Below, one piece after another: positions 5,493 to 10,986 of a DNA stretch of 13,034 nucleotides. Position 1 is the stretch's first letter, and each line of letters begins with the position of its first letter. The notes under the pieces are model-generated. The model made no database searches. It had not been told where the DNA came from and saw only the letters and a program-made list of their open reading frames with translations. A program made the position numbers and the translations under genes. Origin of the DNA: Candidatus Pacearchaeota archaeon (GTDB taxonomy: Archaea > Nanobdellota > Nanobdellia > Pacearchaeales > GW2011-AR1); NCBI GenBank assembly GCA_002688875.1, contig NZDU01000019.1, positions 1 to 13,034 of the forward strand. Reading direction: 5' to 3'.

Positions 5493-5520
5493 GGAAGAAG
5501 AGTTCTGATAAGATAAAATG
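5493..5520 (+). repeat. Duplicated gene leader, copy 1
   Basis: The leader of the 84-aa gene (ggaagaagagttctgat followed by aagataaaatg) closely matches 5781-5810 in front of the next gene (ggaaggagagttctgat followed by gatagataaaatg). Copy 1 has lost the strong GGAG and the upstream ATG that copy 2 keeps. Confidence 0.6.
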
Positions 5521-5772
5521 AAATTGAATTACAAAAACTTTATTGCAGGAAAAACAGGCCCTAAATGTAATAATCCAAAAATCAGTTTAGATCAATTAGA
5601 AACAGTTGTAAATAAGTGGTTATCAGAAAATCAGGGGATAGAAGTTGTTCAAATGACGCAATCTCCAACTGTAAACTCAACTCCAAATGTACCTGGAGAA
5701 TGGTCTTATGAAGTAATGGTATCTATATTGTATAATTTACCAGAAAAGTCTGAACCCAAACCAGATTATTAA
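5518..5772 (+). CDS. Small alpha/beta protein of unknown function (84 aa)
   Basis: The 84-aa product begins with a basic stretch. A predicted helix-strand unit follows, ISLDQLETVVNKWLSENQ and GIEVVQMTQS (residues 22-50), then a Pro/Asn-rich loop and a final strand, WSYEVMVSILYNLPE. This helix-strand-(QS loop)-strand pattern occurs in many small prokaryotic proteins of unknown role, so I assign no function. The ribosome site is weak and far from the ATG. The leader is a near-copy of the next gene's leader, which suggests local duplication. The next gene begins 24 bases downstream of its stop. Confidence 0.6.
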   Translation: MKLNYKNFIAGKTGPKCNNPKISLDQLETVVNKWLSENQGIEVVQMTQSPTVNSTPNVPGEWSYEVMVSILYNLPEKSEPKPDY

Positions 5773-5780
5773 TAGCTTTA

Positions 5781-5810
5781 GGAAGGAGAGTTCTGATGAT
5801 AGATAAAATG
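5781..5810 (+). repeat. Duplicated gene leader, copy 2
   Basis: This matches 5493-5520 with a few changes. Here the GGAG (5785-5788) is intact and lies 7 bases before the ATG at 5796; a second in-frame ATG at 5808 aligns with the start codon of copy 1. The comparison leaves open which ATG is used; the ribosome site favours 5796. Confidence 0.6.
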
Positions 5811-6251
5811 GCAAGCAAAACAAAAGATCCATTATTGGAATTAATGAAAGACAAACTACAAGACTCTCCATCACAAATTCCTACAAAGAACTTTTTACAT
5901 TTAAGCGGAAGTACTAGTGGACAAGGGCGGTTTATCAATTATGAAATGCGTTTAACTAGAGAAAAGGTCCCCCCTTATATTGGATGTATTTACATGGCAG
6001 GATCTGATTTAGTTGATGGTCATTATGTTCTCTATGAATACTGGAATCAGAGGTCTGTAGACAATGATGTTAGAAAGGGAGACCCAATACATATTGAAAG
6101 ATGGCCTTATTCAGATATATTTGGAGTAGAAGATGAGTATCCTGAGGCTGTTAGAAGATTAAAAGTTAGAGTGGATAGAAGATTCAAATATATAAAGAGT
6201 TTAATTGATTGTGAAGTCTCTACGGATATTACTGTAGATAAGAATCTTTAA
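5796..6251 (+). CDS. Unknown protein (151 aa)
   Basis: I do not recognise this 151-aa protein. It has a charged helical start (residues about 5-25, KTKDPLLELMKDKL), then a Gly/Ser turn region (HLSGSTSGQGRF, 35-46), and a long section with aromatic residues that looks beta-rich (YIGCIYMAGSDLVDGHYVLYEYW). A basic helix follows (AVRRLKVRVDRRFKYIKSLI). There is no signal peptide, membrane helix or known catalytic motif. A structural or replication-associated protein of the element would fit, but nothing proves it. It ends the rightward gene series and converges on the primase-helicase across the repeat-rich gap 6252-6523. A T-rich tract (6262-6283) just after the stop would suit archaeal termination. 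Confidence 0.65.
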   Translation: MIDKMASKTKDPLLELMKDKLQDSPSQIPTKNFLHLSGSTSGQGRFINYEMRLTREKVPPYIGCIYMAGSDLVDGHYVLYEYWNQRSVDNDVRKGDPIHIERWPYSDIFGVEDEYPEAVRRLKVRVDRRFKYIKSLIDCEVSTDITVDKNL

Positions 6252-6320
6252 ATGAGCATTATCTTTTTCTTTATTTTCTTTTTAAAAAACCTATCTCAAT
6301 ATCACCACATCTGTCTTCAT

Positions 6321-6341
6321 GCGCGAGCGTAAGCGAGCGCG
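6321..6341. repeat. GC-rich mirror repeat with 10-bp-period direct repeat
   Basis: GCGCGAGCG (6321-6329), TAA, GCGAGCGCG (6333-6341) is a mirror repeat: it reads the same in reverse on one strand, and the symmetry extends two bases further on each side. It also contains GCGAGCG twice (6323-6329 and 6333-6339) at exactly 10 bp, one helical turn. It is a GC island in very AT-rich surroundings. Mirror symmetry does not make a hairpin; tandem sites for a binding protein are the simpler reading. Confidence 0.75.
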
Positions 6342-6352
6342 TAATATCATAT

Positions 6353-6468
6353 CTTTCAAAACAAATGAGGTAGCAAAATAAAGAGAGATTAACTATAATG
6401 GGCGTGTAGAATACACGTCCAACGTATCTAAACTATTTATAATTATCTAGCGAGTCTTGTTTTGAAAG
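6353..6468. repeat. Concentric inverted repeats in the convergent gap
   Basis: The outer arms are CTTTCAAAACAA (6353-6364) and TTGTTTTGAAAG (6457-6468), a perfect 12-bp inverted repeat. The inner arms are GGGCGTGT (6400-6407) and ACACGTCC (6413-6420), 8 bp with one G-T wobble and a 5-base loop. Both pairs share the same centre (about 6410), so the 116-bp region is symmetric at two scales. This looks like a cruciform-forming site such as a replication origin, resolution or partition site, or a structured RNA. It lies directly after the 3' end of the primase-helicase gene. Confidence 0.75.
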
Positions 6469-6527
6469 TAAGGAGAAATTACCATTAGAACTATTAATAC
6501 TATCCAAATTCTAATTTATCTCCTTAC
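6468..6527. repeat. Long imperfect hairpin overlapping the primase-helicase stop
   Basis: GTAAGGAGA (6468-6476) pairs with TCTCCTTAC (6519-6527), and ATTAGAA (6484-6490) pairs with TTCTAAT (6509-6515) inside it. The right outer arm contains the stop codon of the minus-strand gene (6524-6526). It adjoins the concentric repeat, so about 175 bp of continuous dyad structure separates the convergent genes. It may act as the 3' end structure of the replication gene transcript. Confidence 0.6.
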
Positions 6528-8323
6528 GTAATATCAAGTTGAGATTGTAATGGTTTTGATAGTTCTAAAGGTTCCTCCCTTGTAATCAGTTTTAAATTCA
6601 GAATAACAACACTAGAAATTTCATAAATTTTTCTACTAACAACAATAAATCCCTCATCTCTTAATATTTTGCCTATTTGGTTAGCATTCAATACTCTAAG
6701 GTGATTATCTATTAAATATTTATTACAAGCATTTGTAAAATCTCTTAGAGATATTTTTGCTCCAGGGGATTCTTCACATTGTCCCTCAACAAATTTCATT
6801 ACTGGATTACTCCTTTCCTCATATCTTTTAGTTCTTTCATCAAAATCTCCTTCGTTAGTGAATTTTGGGTTTTTATAAAGTTCCTTTAATATCCTTAAAC
6901 ATTTTTTTGCTAGATTATTAAACTCAATATCAGGAATTTTATCAATTAAATTTTCATTTATTTCATTAAATTGATTTAAGAAATCTATTATTAACCATTT
7001 CCTATAAAACCCCTTACTCTTATCAGGGGTTATCGGGAGTGCATTTGTTAGGCAAATTCCTGTTGCAGTGTTGTCTTCTGTAAATGAATCCTTATTTTTA
7101 AATTGAAAAGATAGTTTATCTTCTCCAGCAATCTTCTTTAATTGATTTGTATTTCTTAAATCACCATATCCAACTTCTCCCATTACACACAAAAGTTTTC
7201 TGTATATAGTAGATGCCTCAAATCTATCTTCTGATAATGCCTTTATTTCACTTGAGACATAGTTCCCTTTTCCAAGGAATTTATAATTTAATTTTATAAA
7301 AGTTCCCTTACCATTACTTCCGCCACCGCATAAAGCAATTATCCTTTGCATAAACTTATCCATAGAAATATTGTAAGCAATAATTTCATAAAGTGTATCT
7401 TTCCAACTTGGGTCTTGACCTTTAACCCAATCATCAAGATATTTATCAATTGTTGGAGTGTCTTCACTTTCTCCAACATTCCAAGGAATTGGATTTGTTA
7501 TAAAATATTCTGGAGTCGCATCAAAACTCTTTCCTGTTTTAACATCATAAATTTTATCTTTAAATTGAACCCAATATTTTTTTATGTCTTTAGGATTATG
7601 TTTTCTACCTATTTGTTTAAATCCTGCTATAAGTTCATTCCTTATTTTTGTATCAATAGTTTCAACTCCCAGTATTTCTTGAATTGAATTTAAATAATCA
7701 ATCTCATCACTTATTTCCCATTTTTTATTTTCATCATCCCATAACCAAAAAATTCTATTTTTATCATAGAAGAATGGTTGTTCCTTCCAAAAACTTTCAA
7801 TTTGTCCTCTTCTTGTAAATATTATTTCTTTATCTTCAATTTCAATTATTTCAATTTTCGCTGCGTCATTTATACCTTCTTTACTTTCAATCAGTGTTTT
7901 AATTTTACCTGTTTTCCAATGGGGGACATTTTCTAAAGCAATCATGCACCGATTAGTAGCTTTCTGTTTATCACAATCATATTTCTCAATAACCAATAGT
8001 TTTTCTTCAGAACTTAGATCTTTTTTAAAAAATAAATGAATATGATATCCTTTACTCCCCGTTTTATAAGCAGAGTAAAATTCAAACTCTTTCTTAACAT
8101 CCTTCAAAATTTTATCAAATCTCTCAGGTTCTTCAATATCTAGAACAATCTCCCTTGGAAGTATAGTTCTATTATTTGCTTTTTCTTTAAATTTAATATC
8201 ACAATCAATAAATTTCTTCCACTTGCTCCACTTAGGAGTTCCTTCTTTATCAAGGTAAGCATAGGCAAGTTCCAGATTTCTTTGTTGATTATCAATATCA
8301 TAATGTATTTCGTCTAAATTCAT
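6524..8323 (-). CDS. Primase-helicase: AEP-like primase fused to D5/SF3-type helicase
   Basis: This 599-aa protein is the probable replication initiator of the element. The N-terminal part has AEP (archaeo-eukaryotic primase) motifs: the metal-binding DIE (D62, E64) in IVLDIEEP and GYHIHLFF (residues 92-99) as the s-x-H motif. The C-terminal part is a superfamily 3, D5-type AAA+ helicase: Walker A GGGSNGKGT (333-341), Walker B LLCVMGE (377-383), sensor 1 Asn in LTNALP (N427), and an arginine finger in KGFYRKW (R441). Walker A ends in GKGT instead of the usual GKST/GKTT. A winged-helix-like tail follows (about 510-575). The start follows a GAGGTGA ribosome site and lies inside a short upstream ORF. 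Such fusions drive replication in plasmids and viruses of archaea and bacteria. Confidence 0.85.
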   Translation of the reverse strand: MNLDEIHYDIDNQQRNLELAYAYLDKEGTPKWSKWKKFIDCDIKFKEKANNRTILPREIVLDIEEPERFDKILKDVKKEFEFYSAYKTGSKGYHIHLFFKKDLSSEEKLLVIEKYDCDKQKATNRCMIALENVPHWKTGKIKTLIESKEGINDAAKIEIIEIEDKEIIFTRRGQIESFWKEQPFFYDKNRIFWLWDDENKKWEISDEIDYLNSIQEILGVETIDTKIRNELIAGFKQIGRKHNPKDIKKYWVQFKDKIYDVKTGKSFDATPEYFITNPIPWNVGESEDTPTIDKYLDDWVKGQDPSWKDTLYEIIAYNISMDKFMQRIIALCGGGSNGKGTFIKLNYKFLGKGNYVSSEIKALSEDRFEASTIYRKLLCVMGEVGYGDLRNTNQLKKIAGEDKLSFQFKNKDSFTEDNTATGICLTNALPITPDKSKGFYRKWLIIDFLNQFNEINENLIDKIPDIEFNNLAKKCLRILKELYKNPKFTNEGDFDERTKRYEERSNPVMKFVEGQCEESPGAKISLRDFTNACNKYLIDNHLRVLNANQIGKILRDEGFIVVSRKIYEISSVVILNLKLITREEPLELSKPLQSQLDIT

Positions 8324-8438
8324 TTCTCACCTCGGATTTAACTAACAATAAAGGAGGATACATATTCAGCTCATTATTCAATCTTCTAATATTCTCTTGA
8401 TGTTCCTCTAAGAGCTCAGTTATTATTATCTCCTCCAT
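8298..8438 (-). CDS. Short ORF overlapping the primase-helicase start (46 aa)
   Basis: This 46-aa ORF reads as a heptad-like charged helix (ELLEEHQENIRRLNNELN, residues 8-25) followed by YPPLLLVKSEVRNEF. It overlaps the primase-helicase start by 26 bp in another frame, and it carries the helicase ribosome site inside its sequence, which would couple the two. Against it: no ribosome site precedes its own ATG and no TATA box is at leaderless distance. The amino-acid pattern looks real (helical, no odd composition), so I keep it as a probable mini-gene, perhaps a partner or translational leader of the replication protein. Confidence 0.45.
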   Translation of the reverse strand: MEEIIITELLEEHQENIRRLNNELNMYPPLLLVKSEVRNEFRRNTL

Positions 8439-8463
8439 TGTTTTCTAAGAAATAAAAGGGAAG

Positions 8464-8523
8464 AGAGGCGAGGATTCAGCAGATGCAACAGCAGAGCGTC
8501 ATATGAATATGATTCGCCCCTCT
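8464..8523. repeat. Nested dyad with CAGCAG repeat upstream of the replication genes
   Basis: Three nested pairings share a centre near 8505: AGAGG with CCTCT and CGA with TCG at the edges (8464-8471 with 8514-8523, 2-base bulge), GCG with CGC, and TCATAT (8499-8504) with ATATGA (8507-8512). CAGCAG is repeated at 8477-8482 and 8489-8494, 12 bp apart. It lies in the 174-bp gap upstream of the replication genes and could be an origin or a 5' leader structure. Confidence 0.5.
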
Positions 8524-8525
8524 TA

Positions 8526-8596
8526 TATCAAACTATGATATTTATTAATCATTCTTTAATTAATTTTCTTAACTTGCTGTTAAGGGTTGTTTGATA
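8526..8596. repeat. Inverted repeats in the gap before the replication genes
   Basis: TATCAAAC (8526-8533) and GTTTGATA (8589-8596) are a perfect 8-bp inverted pair 55 bp apart. Between them CTTAAC (8568-8573) and GTTAAG (8579-8584) form a 6-bp hairpin with a 5-base loop, next to very AT-rich DNA (8534-8567). AT-rich DNA flanked by dyads beside a replication gene is the expected look of an origin, though promoter or terminator roles are equally open. Confidence 0.5.
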
Positions 8597-8612
8597 CTCC
8601 CTAATAATATTC

Positions 8613-8819
8613 TTAATCACCTCCAAACTTATTTTTAATTTCTTTTTCCAATTCCTCTAACCTTTCAACATCTTTTGTCTCAAGTGGCTCCCCCATAATT
8701 TGTACATCCCAACTATAAGTTCCATCTGCTAGTTTCCTAACCCTCATATTCTCCTTAAAATAGATACCAACTGATTTTGTTTCAGATTCTTGTTCTGAGG
8801 ATTTACTGAGTTGATTCAT
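8613..8819 (-). CDS. Small beta-alpha protein, distant relative of the 5241-5432 product
   Basis: I choose the ATG at 8819, giving 68 aa, because a GAGGA ribosome site lies about 8 bases before it; a further in-frame ATG at 8846 has no such site. The start is Ser/Glu rich, then SVGIYFKENMRVRKL, TYSWDVQIMG and a final charged helix (DVERLEELEKEIKNKF). The W-D-V-Q-I-x-G strand plus helix resembles GWEIKVYG plus helix in the rightward operon. It is the third member of a chain of overlapping mini-genes, starting 14 bp before the end of the 34-aa ORF. Function is unknown. Confidence 0.65.
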   Translation of the reverse strand: MNQLSKSSEQESETKSVGIYFKENMRVRKLADGTYSWDVQIMGEPLETKDVERLEELEKEIKNKFGGD

Positions 8820-8910
8820 TTTGATTGTCCTCACTATAATAGTCATCTAATTCAATTTGTAGATTCTCTATTAATTTATTCTGAAAATCTTCCATATTAT
8901 TTATTTGCAT
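8806..8910 (-). CDS. 34-aa peptide between two overlapping genes
   Basis: This very short ORF has one of the best ribosome sites in the window, AAGGAG about 7 bases before its ATG. It encodes an acidic peptide (MEDFQNKLIENLQIELDDYY, residues 6-25) that looks like a single amphipathic helix. It overlaps the ribbon-helix-helix gene by 14 bp at its start and the 68-aa gene by 14 bp at its end. The equal overlaps and the ribosome site argue for a translated gene rather than chance. It could be a partner of the upstream repressor or just a coupling ORF; nothing shows which. Confidence 0.55.
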
Positions 8911-9034
8911 TTTTTATCTCCTTAATAAGAATCATCCTACAAAAACTTCCTAATAAAAGTCCTCTAAGTTCAGCTTCTTCCTTCAATTTATTTTTTTGCG
9001 CTGTAGTGATTGAAAATATAATTTTTGTATCCAT
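8897..9034 (-). CDS. Ribbon-helix-helix (CopG-like) DNA-binding protein (45 aa)
   Basis: The 45-aa product has the compact ribbon-helix-helix plan: a short beta strand (KIIFSIT, residues 4-10), helix 1 (TAQKNKLKEEAELRG, 11-25), a turn, and helix 2 (SFCRMILIKEIKNA, 30-43). Small RHH proteins of plasmids and archaeal viruses bind DNA as dimers, usually at inverted repeats in their own promoters. Exactly such a repeat, TATTACC-AATA-GGTAATA (9049-9066), lies 15 bases upstream of its ATG, next to a TATA box. It heads the leftward mini-gene chain and is divergent from the winged-helix gene, so it probably represses one or both promoters (inference). Confidence 0.7.
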   Translation of the reverse strand: MDTKIIFSITTAQKNKLKEEAELRGLLLGSFCRMILIKEIKNANK

Positions 9035-9048
9035 TTTTGTATCAATAC

Positions 9049-9066
9049 TATTACCAATAGGTAATA
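9049..9066. promoter_or_regulatory. Operator-like inverted repeat in the divergent promoter region
   Basis: TATTACC (9049-9055) and GGTAATA (9060-9066) form a perfect 7-bp dyad around AATA. The leftward TATA box (cttataaag on the minus strand, about 9067-9075) sits just beside it, so a bound protein would block that promoter. CTATTAC recurs on the same strand at 9086-9092 and 9116-9122, giving three sites across the divergent region, each near a promoter element. Confidence 0.65.
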
Positions 9067-9103
9067 CTTTATAAGTTTATCTAATCTATTACTCTAAGGT
9101 AAA

Positions 9104-9113
9104 GGTTTTTAAA
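9104..9113 (+). promoter_or_regulatory. TATA box of the winged-helix gene
   Basis: gtttttaaac is centred about 29 bases before the ATG at 9138, and no ribosome site precedes that ATG. The transcript is therefore probably leaderless. Confidence 0.6.
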
Positions 9114-9137
9114 CACTATTACTTATAAAAGATTATT

Positions 9138-9605
9138 ATGGAAGAACTTAATAAAAATGATAATAAATTACTTGAGTTTTGTGAAGAATTCAGGTCTATC
9201 GGAGAAATAGCAAGACATCTAAATATTGCCCCAAAGAACGTATCTGTTAGAGTTAATAAATTACAAAATAAAAATCTATTACATGTAAAAAAAGCAGGAC
9301 CCGGGAAAAAAACTAGAGTTAGAACTAAAAGTAGCGTTAAATATCCTGAGTATCTATTTGCGATTTTAAAACACATTAAGAAAAAAGGAGGAATATATGA
9401 GGAAGAATTTAACTCTCTTTTTGATGATGAAAAATTTAATTCTCTTCATAGTTCTGTAAAGGAATATGATAGGCTGATTGCAAAATGGATTATTAAGGAT
9501 GCGGAACGTCCTTTGGTTAAATCAAAATTATTTATTAATGACTATGGAGAAGTATTTCTTGGAATAGATAATGAGAATAAAAAGAAGAATAAATCTAATT
9601 CTTAA
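9138..9605 (+). CDS. Winged helix-turn-helix transcriptional regulator
   Basis: This 155-aa protein has a winged helix-turn-helix near its start: FRSIGEIARHLNIAPKNVSVR (residues 18-38) contains the turn and recognition helix, and LLHVKKAGPGKKTRVRTK (46-63) is the basic wing. The second half (about 70-145) is helical with charged patches and is not recognised; it may dimerise. The tail is Lys/Asn rich. It is divergent from the ribbon-helix-helix gene and shares its operator-rich promoter, a layout typical of an element's lysis/maintenance-style switch. Its end overlaps the convergent recombinase gene by 11 bp, so it could also affect integrase expression through antisense transcription. Confidence 0.75.
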   Translation: MEELNKNDNKLLEFCEEFRSIGEIARHLNIAPKNVSVRVNKLQNKNLLHVKKAGPGKKTRVRTKSSVKYPEYLFAILKHIKKKGGIYEEEFNSLFDDEKFNSLHSSVKEYDRLIAKWIIKDAERPLVKSKLFINDYGEVFLGIDNENKKKNKSNS

Positions 9606-10740
9606 TTTGTCCAGTAGTTTTTATTAAAGCTTGTTGAACCAGTTTTATTACATCTTGTTTAGAGACGCTTTCATTTCTTAACTCTTCAAGTTCTTTTACC
9701 TTATTCTCAAATTCTTCTTGCATCTTCTTCCTCTCAAACTCTTCCTTGTTGAGTTTGGTTTTTAACTCTCCTAATTCTGTATTCTCAAACTTTTCATCCA
9801 AATCCTTATTCAACATCCCAGACCTAGAGATATAAACATCTGGCATATCAGAACTGAACGTCCATCCATATCTGTAACATAGTTCTTGTCTGTTTAATTT
9901 GCTAGCATAATGTGTTGCAGATGAATGTCTAAATAAATGAAAATGGATTTTCTTACCTAATACTTTTTCCCCTAGTCTCAATAGAAATCTTCTAGCATTA
10001 TCATATTTAGATTTGAAGATAGGATCATTTAGCTTATGATCGTCCTTTAATCTCTCGTTATAATAGTCTCTAATAGCTTCCAAACTACGAGTCCAATATA
10101 AACTAACAACTCTCCCATTAGTCTTACTGTATTCTTCTTTTAAGGTTATTTTAACAAAGTTCTCATTACCTTCCGGCATTTGAATGTCTTCATATCTAAT
10201 ATTCATAAATTCTTCAGCACGAGCCCCAGAATCAAATAAAACAGCCACTAAATATTTCTCTTCATAGTTCTTACAATGCTTGTAAAGTTTAAGGATTTCT
10301 TTTTCTGAAAGATAGTCTGGAGTTTTGAAAGGAATACTTGTGTCCAACCAACCTACTAGCTTCTCTGCCTTACTCGGAAACCTCCATCTAAAATAAATCT
10401 TTAATGCTACTTTAATATTGGATTTAGTATTATTAGTTAGAACACCTCTAGCACCCTTAATCTTATCAGTTGTTAGGTCTTTCTCAAACTCCTCAGTGTC
10501 TTTGATAGTCAATTTAGAGGTTGGTTTATCCCAGTATTTTAATGGAATTTTCAATAGGTCAAGATATTTACACAGTCTTTTATCACCTACCTTCTTACCT
10601 CTATTAACCTTACCAAGTGATAGTTCGTTTAAGAATTTCTTAACCGATTTTTTATCTTCATCACTAATCTGTTTAATAGAACAAAATTTATCATATCTCT
10701 TATCTAGGTTGTCATGATGAATACTTATCTTAACATTCAT
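9595..10740 (-). CDS. Tyrosine recombinase (integrase)
   Basis: This 381-aa site-specific recombinase is the probable integrase for the adjoining tRNA-Asp site. The N-terminal core-binding (SAM-like) domain spans about 25-125. The catalytic domain shows R174 in SGARAEEF, the beta-hairpin Lys in EYSKTNGR (K206), H268-x-x-R271 in HFHLFRH, W293 in the sixth catalytic position and the nucleophile Y303 in DVYISRSG. All catalytic residues are present and the frame is intact, so it should be active. A C-terminal coiled coil (about 320-358) follows, which is longer than in XerA. A TATA box about 26 bases before the ATG suggests a leaderless transcript. The gene is not split by the attachment site, unlike SSV-type integrases. 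Confidence 0.92.
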   Translation of the reverse strand: MNVKISIHHDNLDKRYDKFCSIKQISDEDKKSVKKFLNELSLGKVNRGKKVGDKRLCKYLDLLKIPLKYWDKPTSKLTIKDTEEFEKDLTTDKIKGARGVLTNNTKSNIKVALKIYFRWRFPSKAEKLVGWLDTSIPFKTPDYLSEKEILKLYKHCKNYEEKYLVAVLFDSGARAEEFMNIRYEDIQMPEGNENFVKITLKEEYSKTNGRVVSLYWTRSLEAIRDYYNERLKDDHKLNDPIFKSKYDNARRFLLRLGEKVLGKKIHFHLFRHSSATHYASKLNRQELCYRYGWTFSSDMPDVYISRSGMLNKDLDEKFENTELGELKTKLNKEEFERKKMQEEFENKVKELEELRNESVSKQDVIKLVQQALIKTTGQIKN

Positions 10741-10756
10741 AAATGTGGGAAAAAAT

Positions 10757-10776
10757 GAGAGTATTTAAGGTCTCTC
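10757..10776 (-). promoter_or_regulatory. Integrase promoter flanked by GAGAG/CTCTC dyad
   Basis: The minus-strand TATA-like box (ccttaaatac, complement of about 10761-10770) lies about 26 bases before the integrase ATG. It is enclosed by GAGAG (10757-10761) and CTCTC (10772-10776), a 5-bp inverted repeat that could be an operator or a recombinase arm site. Confidence 0.55.
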
Positions 10777-10781
10777 GTTTT

Positions 10782-10795
10782 GTCACAAAAGTGAC
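10782..10795. repeat. Small hairpin between tRNA-Asp and the integrase
   Basis: GTCAC (10782-10786), AAAA, GTGAC (10791-10795) lies 2 bases from the tRNA 3' end. Read on the tRNA strand it puts TTTT in the loop. It may end the tRNA transcript or serve as a core-type recombinase site at the junction. Confidence 0.55.
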
Positions 10796-10797
10796 TA

Positions 10798-10869
10798 CGC
10801 CCACGCCGAGACTCGAACTCGGGTCGCTACCGTGACAGGGTAGAATGCTAACCGCTACACCACGCGGGC
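10798..10869 (-). tRNA. tRNA-Asp (GTC)
   Basis: The 72-nt gene folds into a full cloverleaf: acceptor GCCCGCG with CGTGGGC (one G-T), D stem GTGT with GCAT, anticodon stem CTACC with GGTAG, loop CTGTCAC (anticodon GTC, Asp), and T stem CCGAG with CTCGG around TTCGAGT. The discriminator is G and no CCA is encoded. G15 is present in the D loop, the position modified to archaeosine in archaea, which links it in principle to the deazapurine genes. Its 3' end faces the integrase, so it is the probable integration site. There is no intron. Confidence 0.97.
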
Positions 10870-10892
10870 CTAATTGACTATATAGTTTGCCA

Positions 10893-10902
10893 TTTTTAAA
10901 CC
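10893..10902 (-). promoter_or_regulatory. tRNA-Asp promoter
   Basis: ggtttaaaaa on the minus strand is centred about 28 bases upstream of the tRNA 5' end, the standard archaeal distance. Confidence 0.65.
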
Positions 10903-10986
10903 TTACTCTTCAAGTAGAACAACGGAACACATGACCCTCTCATCATATATCAAAACCTTTATTAACCCAATTAATTACTACACCTC

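Larger units (their letters stand above)
3865..10797. mobile_element. Integrated plasmid/virus-like element (left end unresolved)
   Basis: The right end abuts the 3' end of tRNA-Asp at 10798, and a complete tyrosine recombinase starts 57 bp inside it, the usual arrangement for an archaeal integrative element. Internally there are a primase-helicase, a ribbon-helix-helix protein, a winged-helix regulator and many short unrecognised genes, with no housekeeping function. The left limit given here is only where the deazapurine cluster ends. No second copy of the tRNA 3' sequence was found between 1 and 10740, so the true left end may be further left and the cluster may be cargo. No capsid, portal or pilus gene is recognisable, so virus versus plasmid cannot be decided. 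Confidence 0.65.

Noticed and set aside
6252..6523. CRISPR-like array or iteron series in the repeat-rich gap.
   Set aside because: The repeats are inverted or mirror pairs of different sequences, not a regular series of one repeat with spacers.
7346..7687. 113-aa ORF on the plus strand.
   Set aside because: It lies wholly inside the primase-helicase gene on the other strand, is rich in Phe/Ile/Asn as expected for antisense of AT-rich coding DNA, and has no start signals.
8351..8360. aaaggaggat, a perfect Shine-Dalgarno sequence on the plus strand.
   Set aside because: No ATG, GTG or TTG follows at a workable distance; on the coding strand it encodes YPPLL in the 46-aa ORF.
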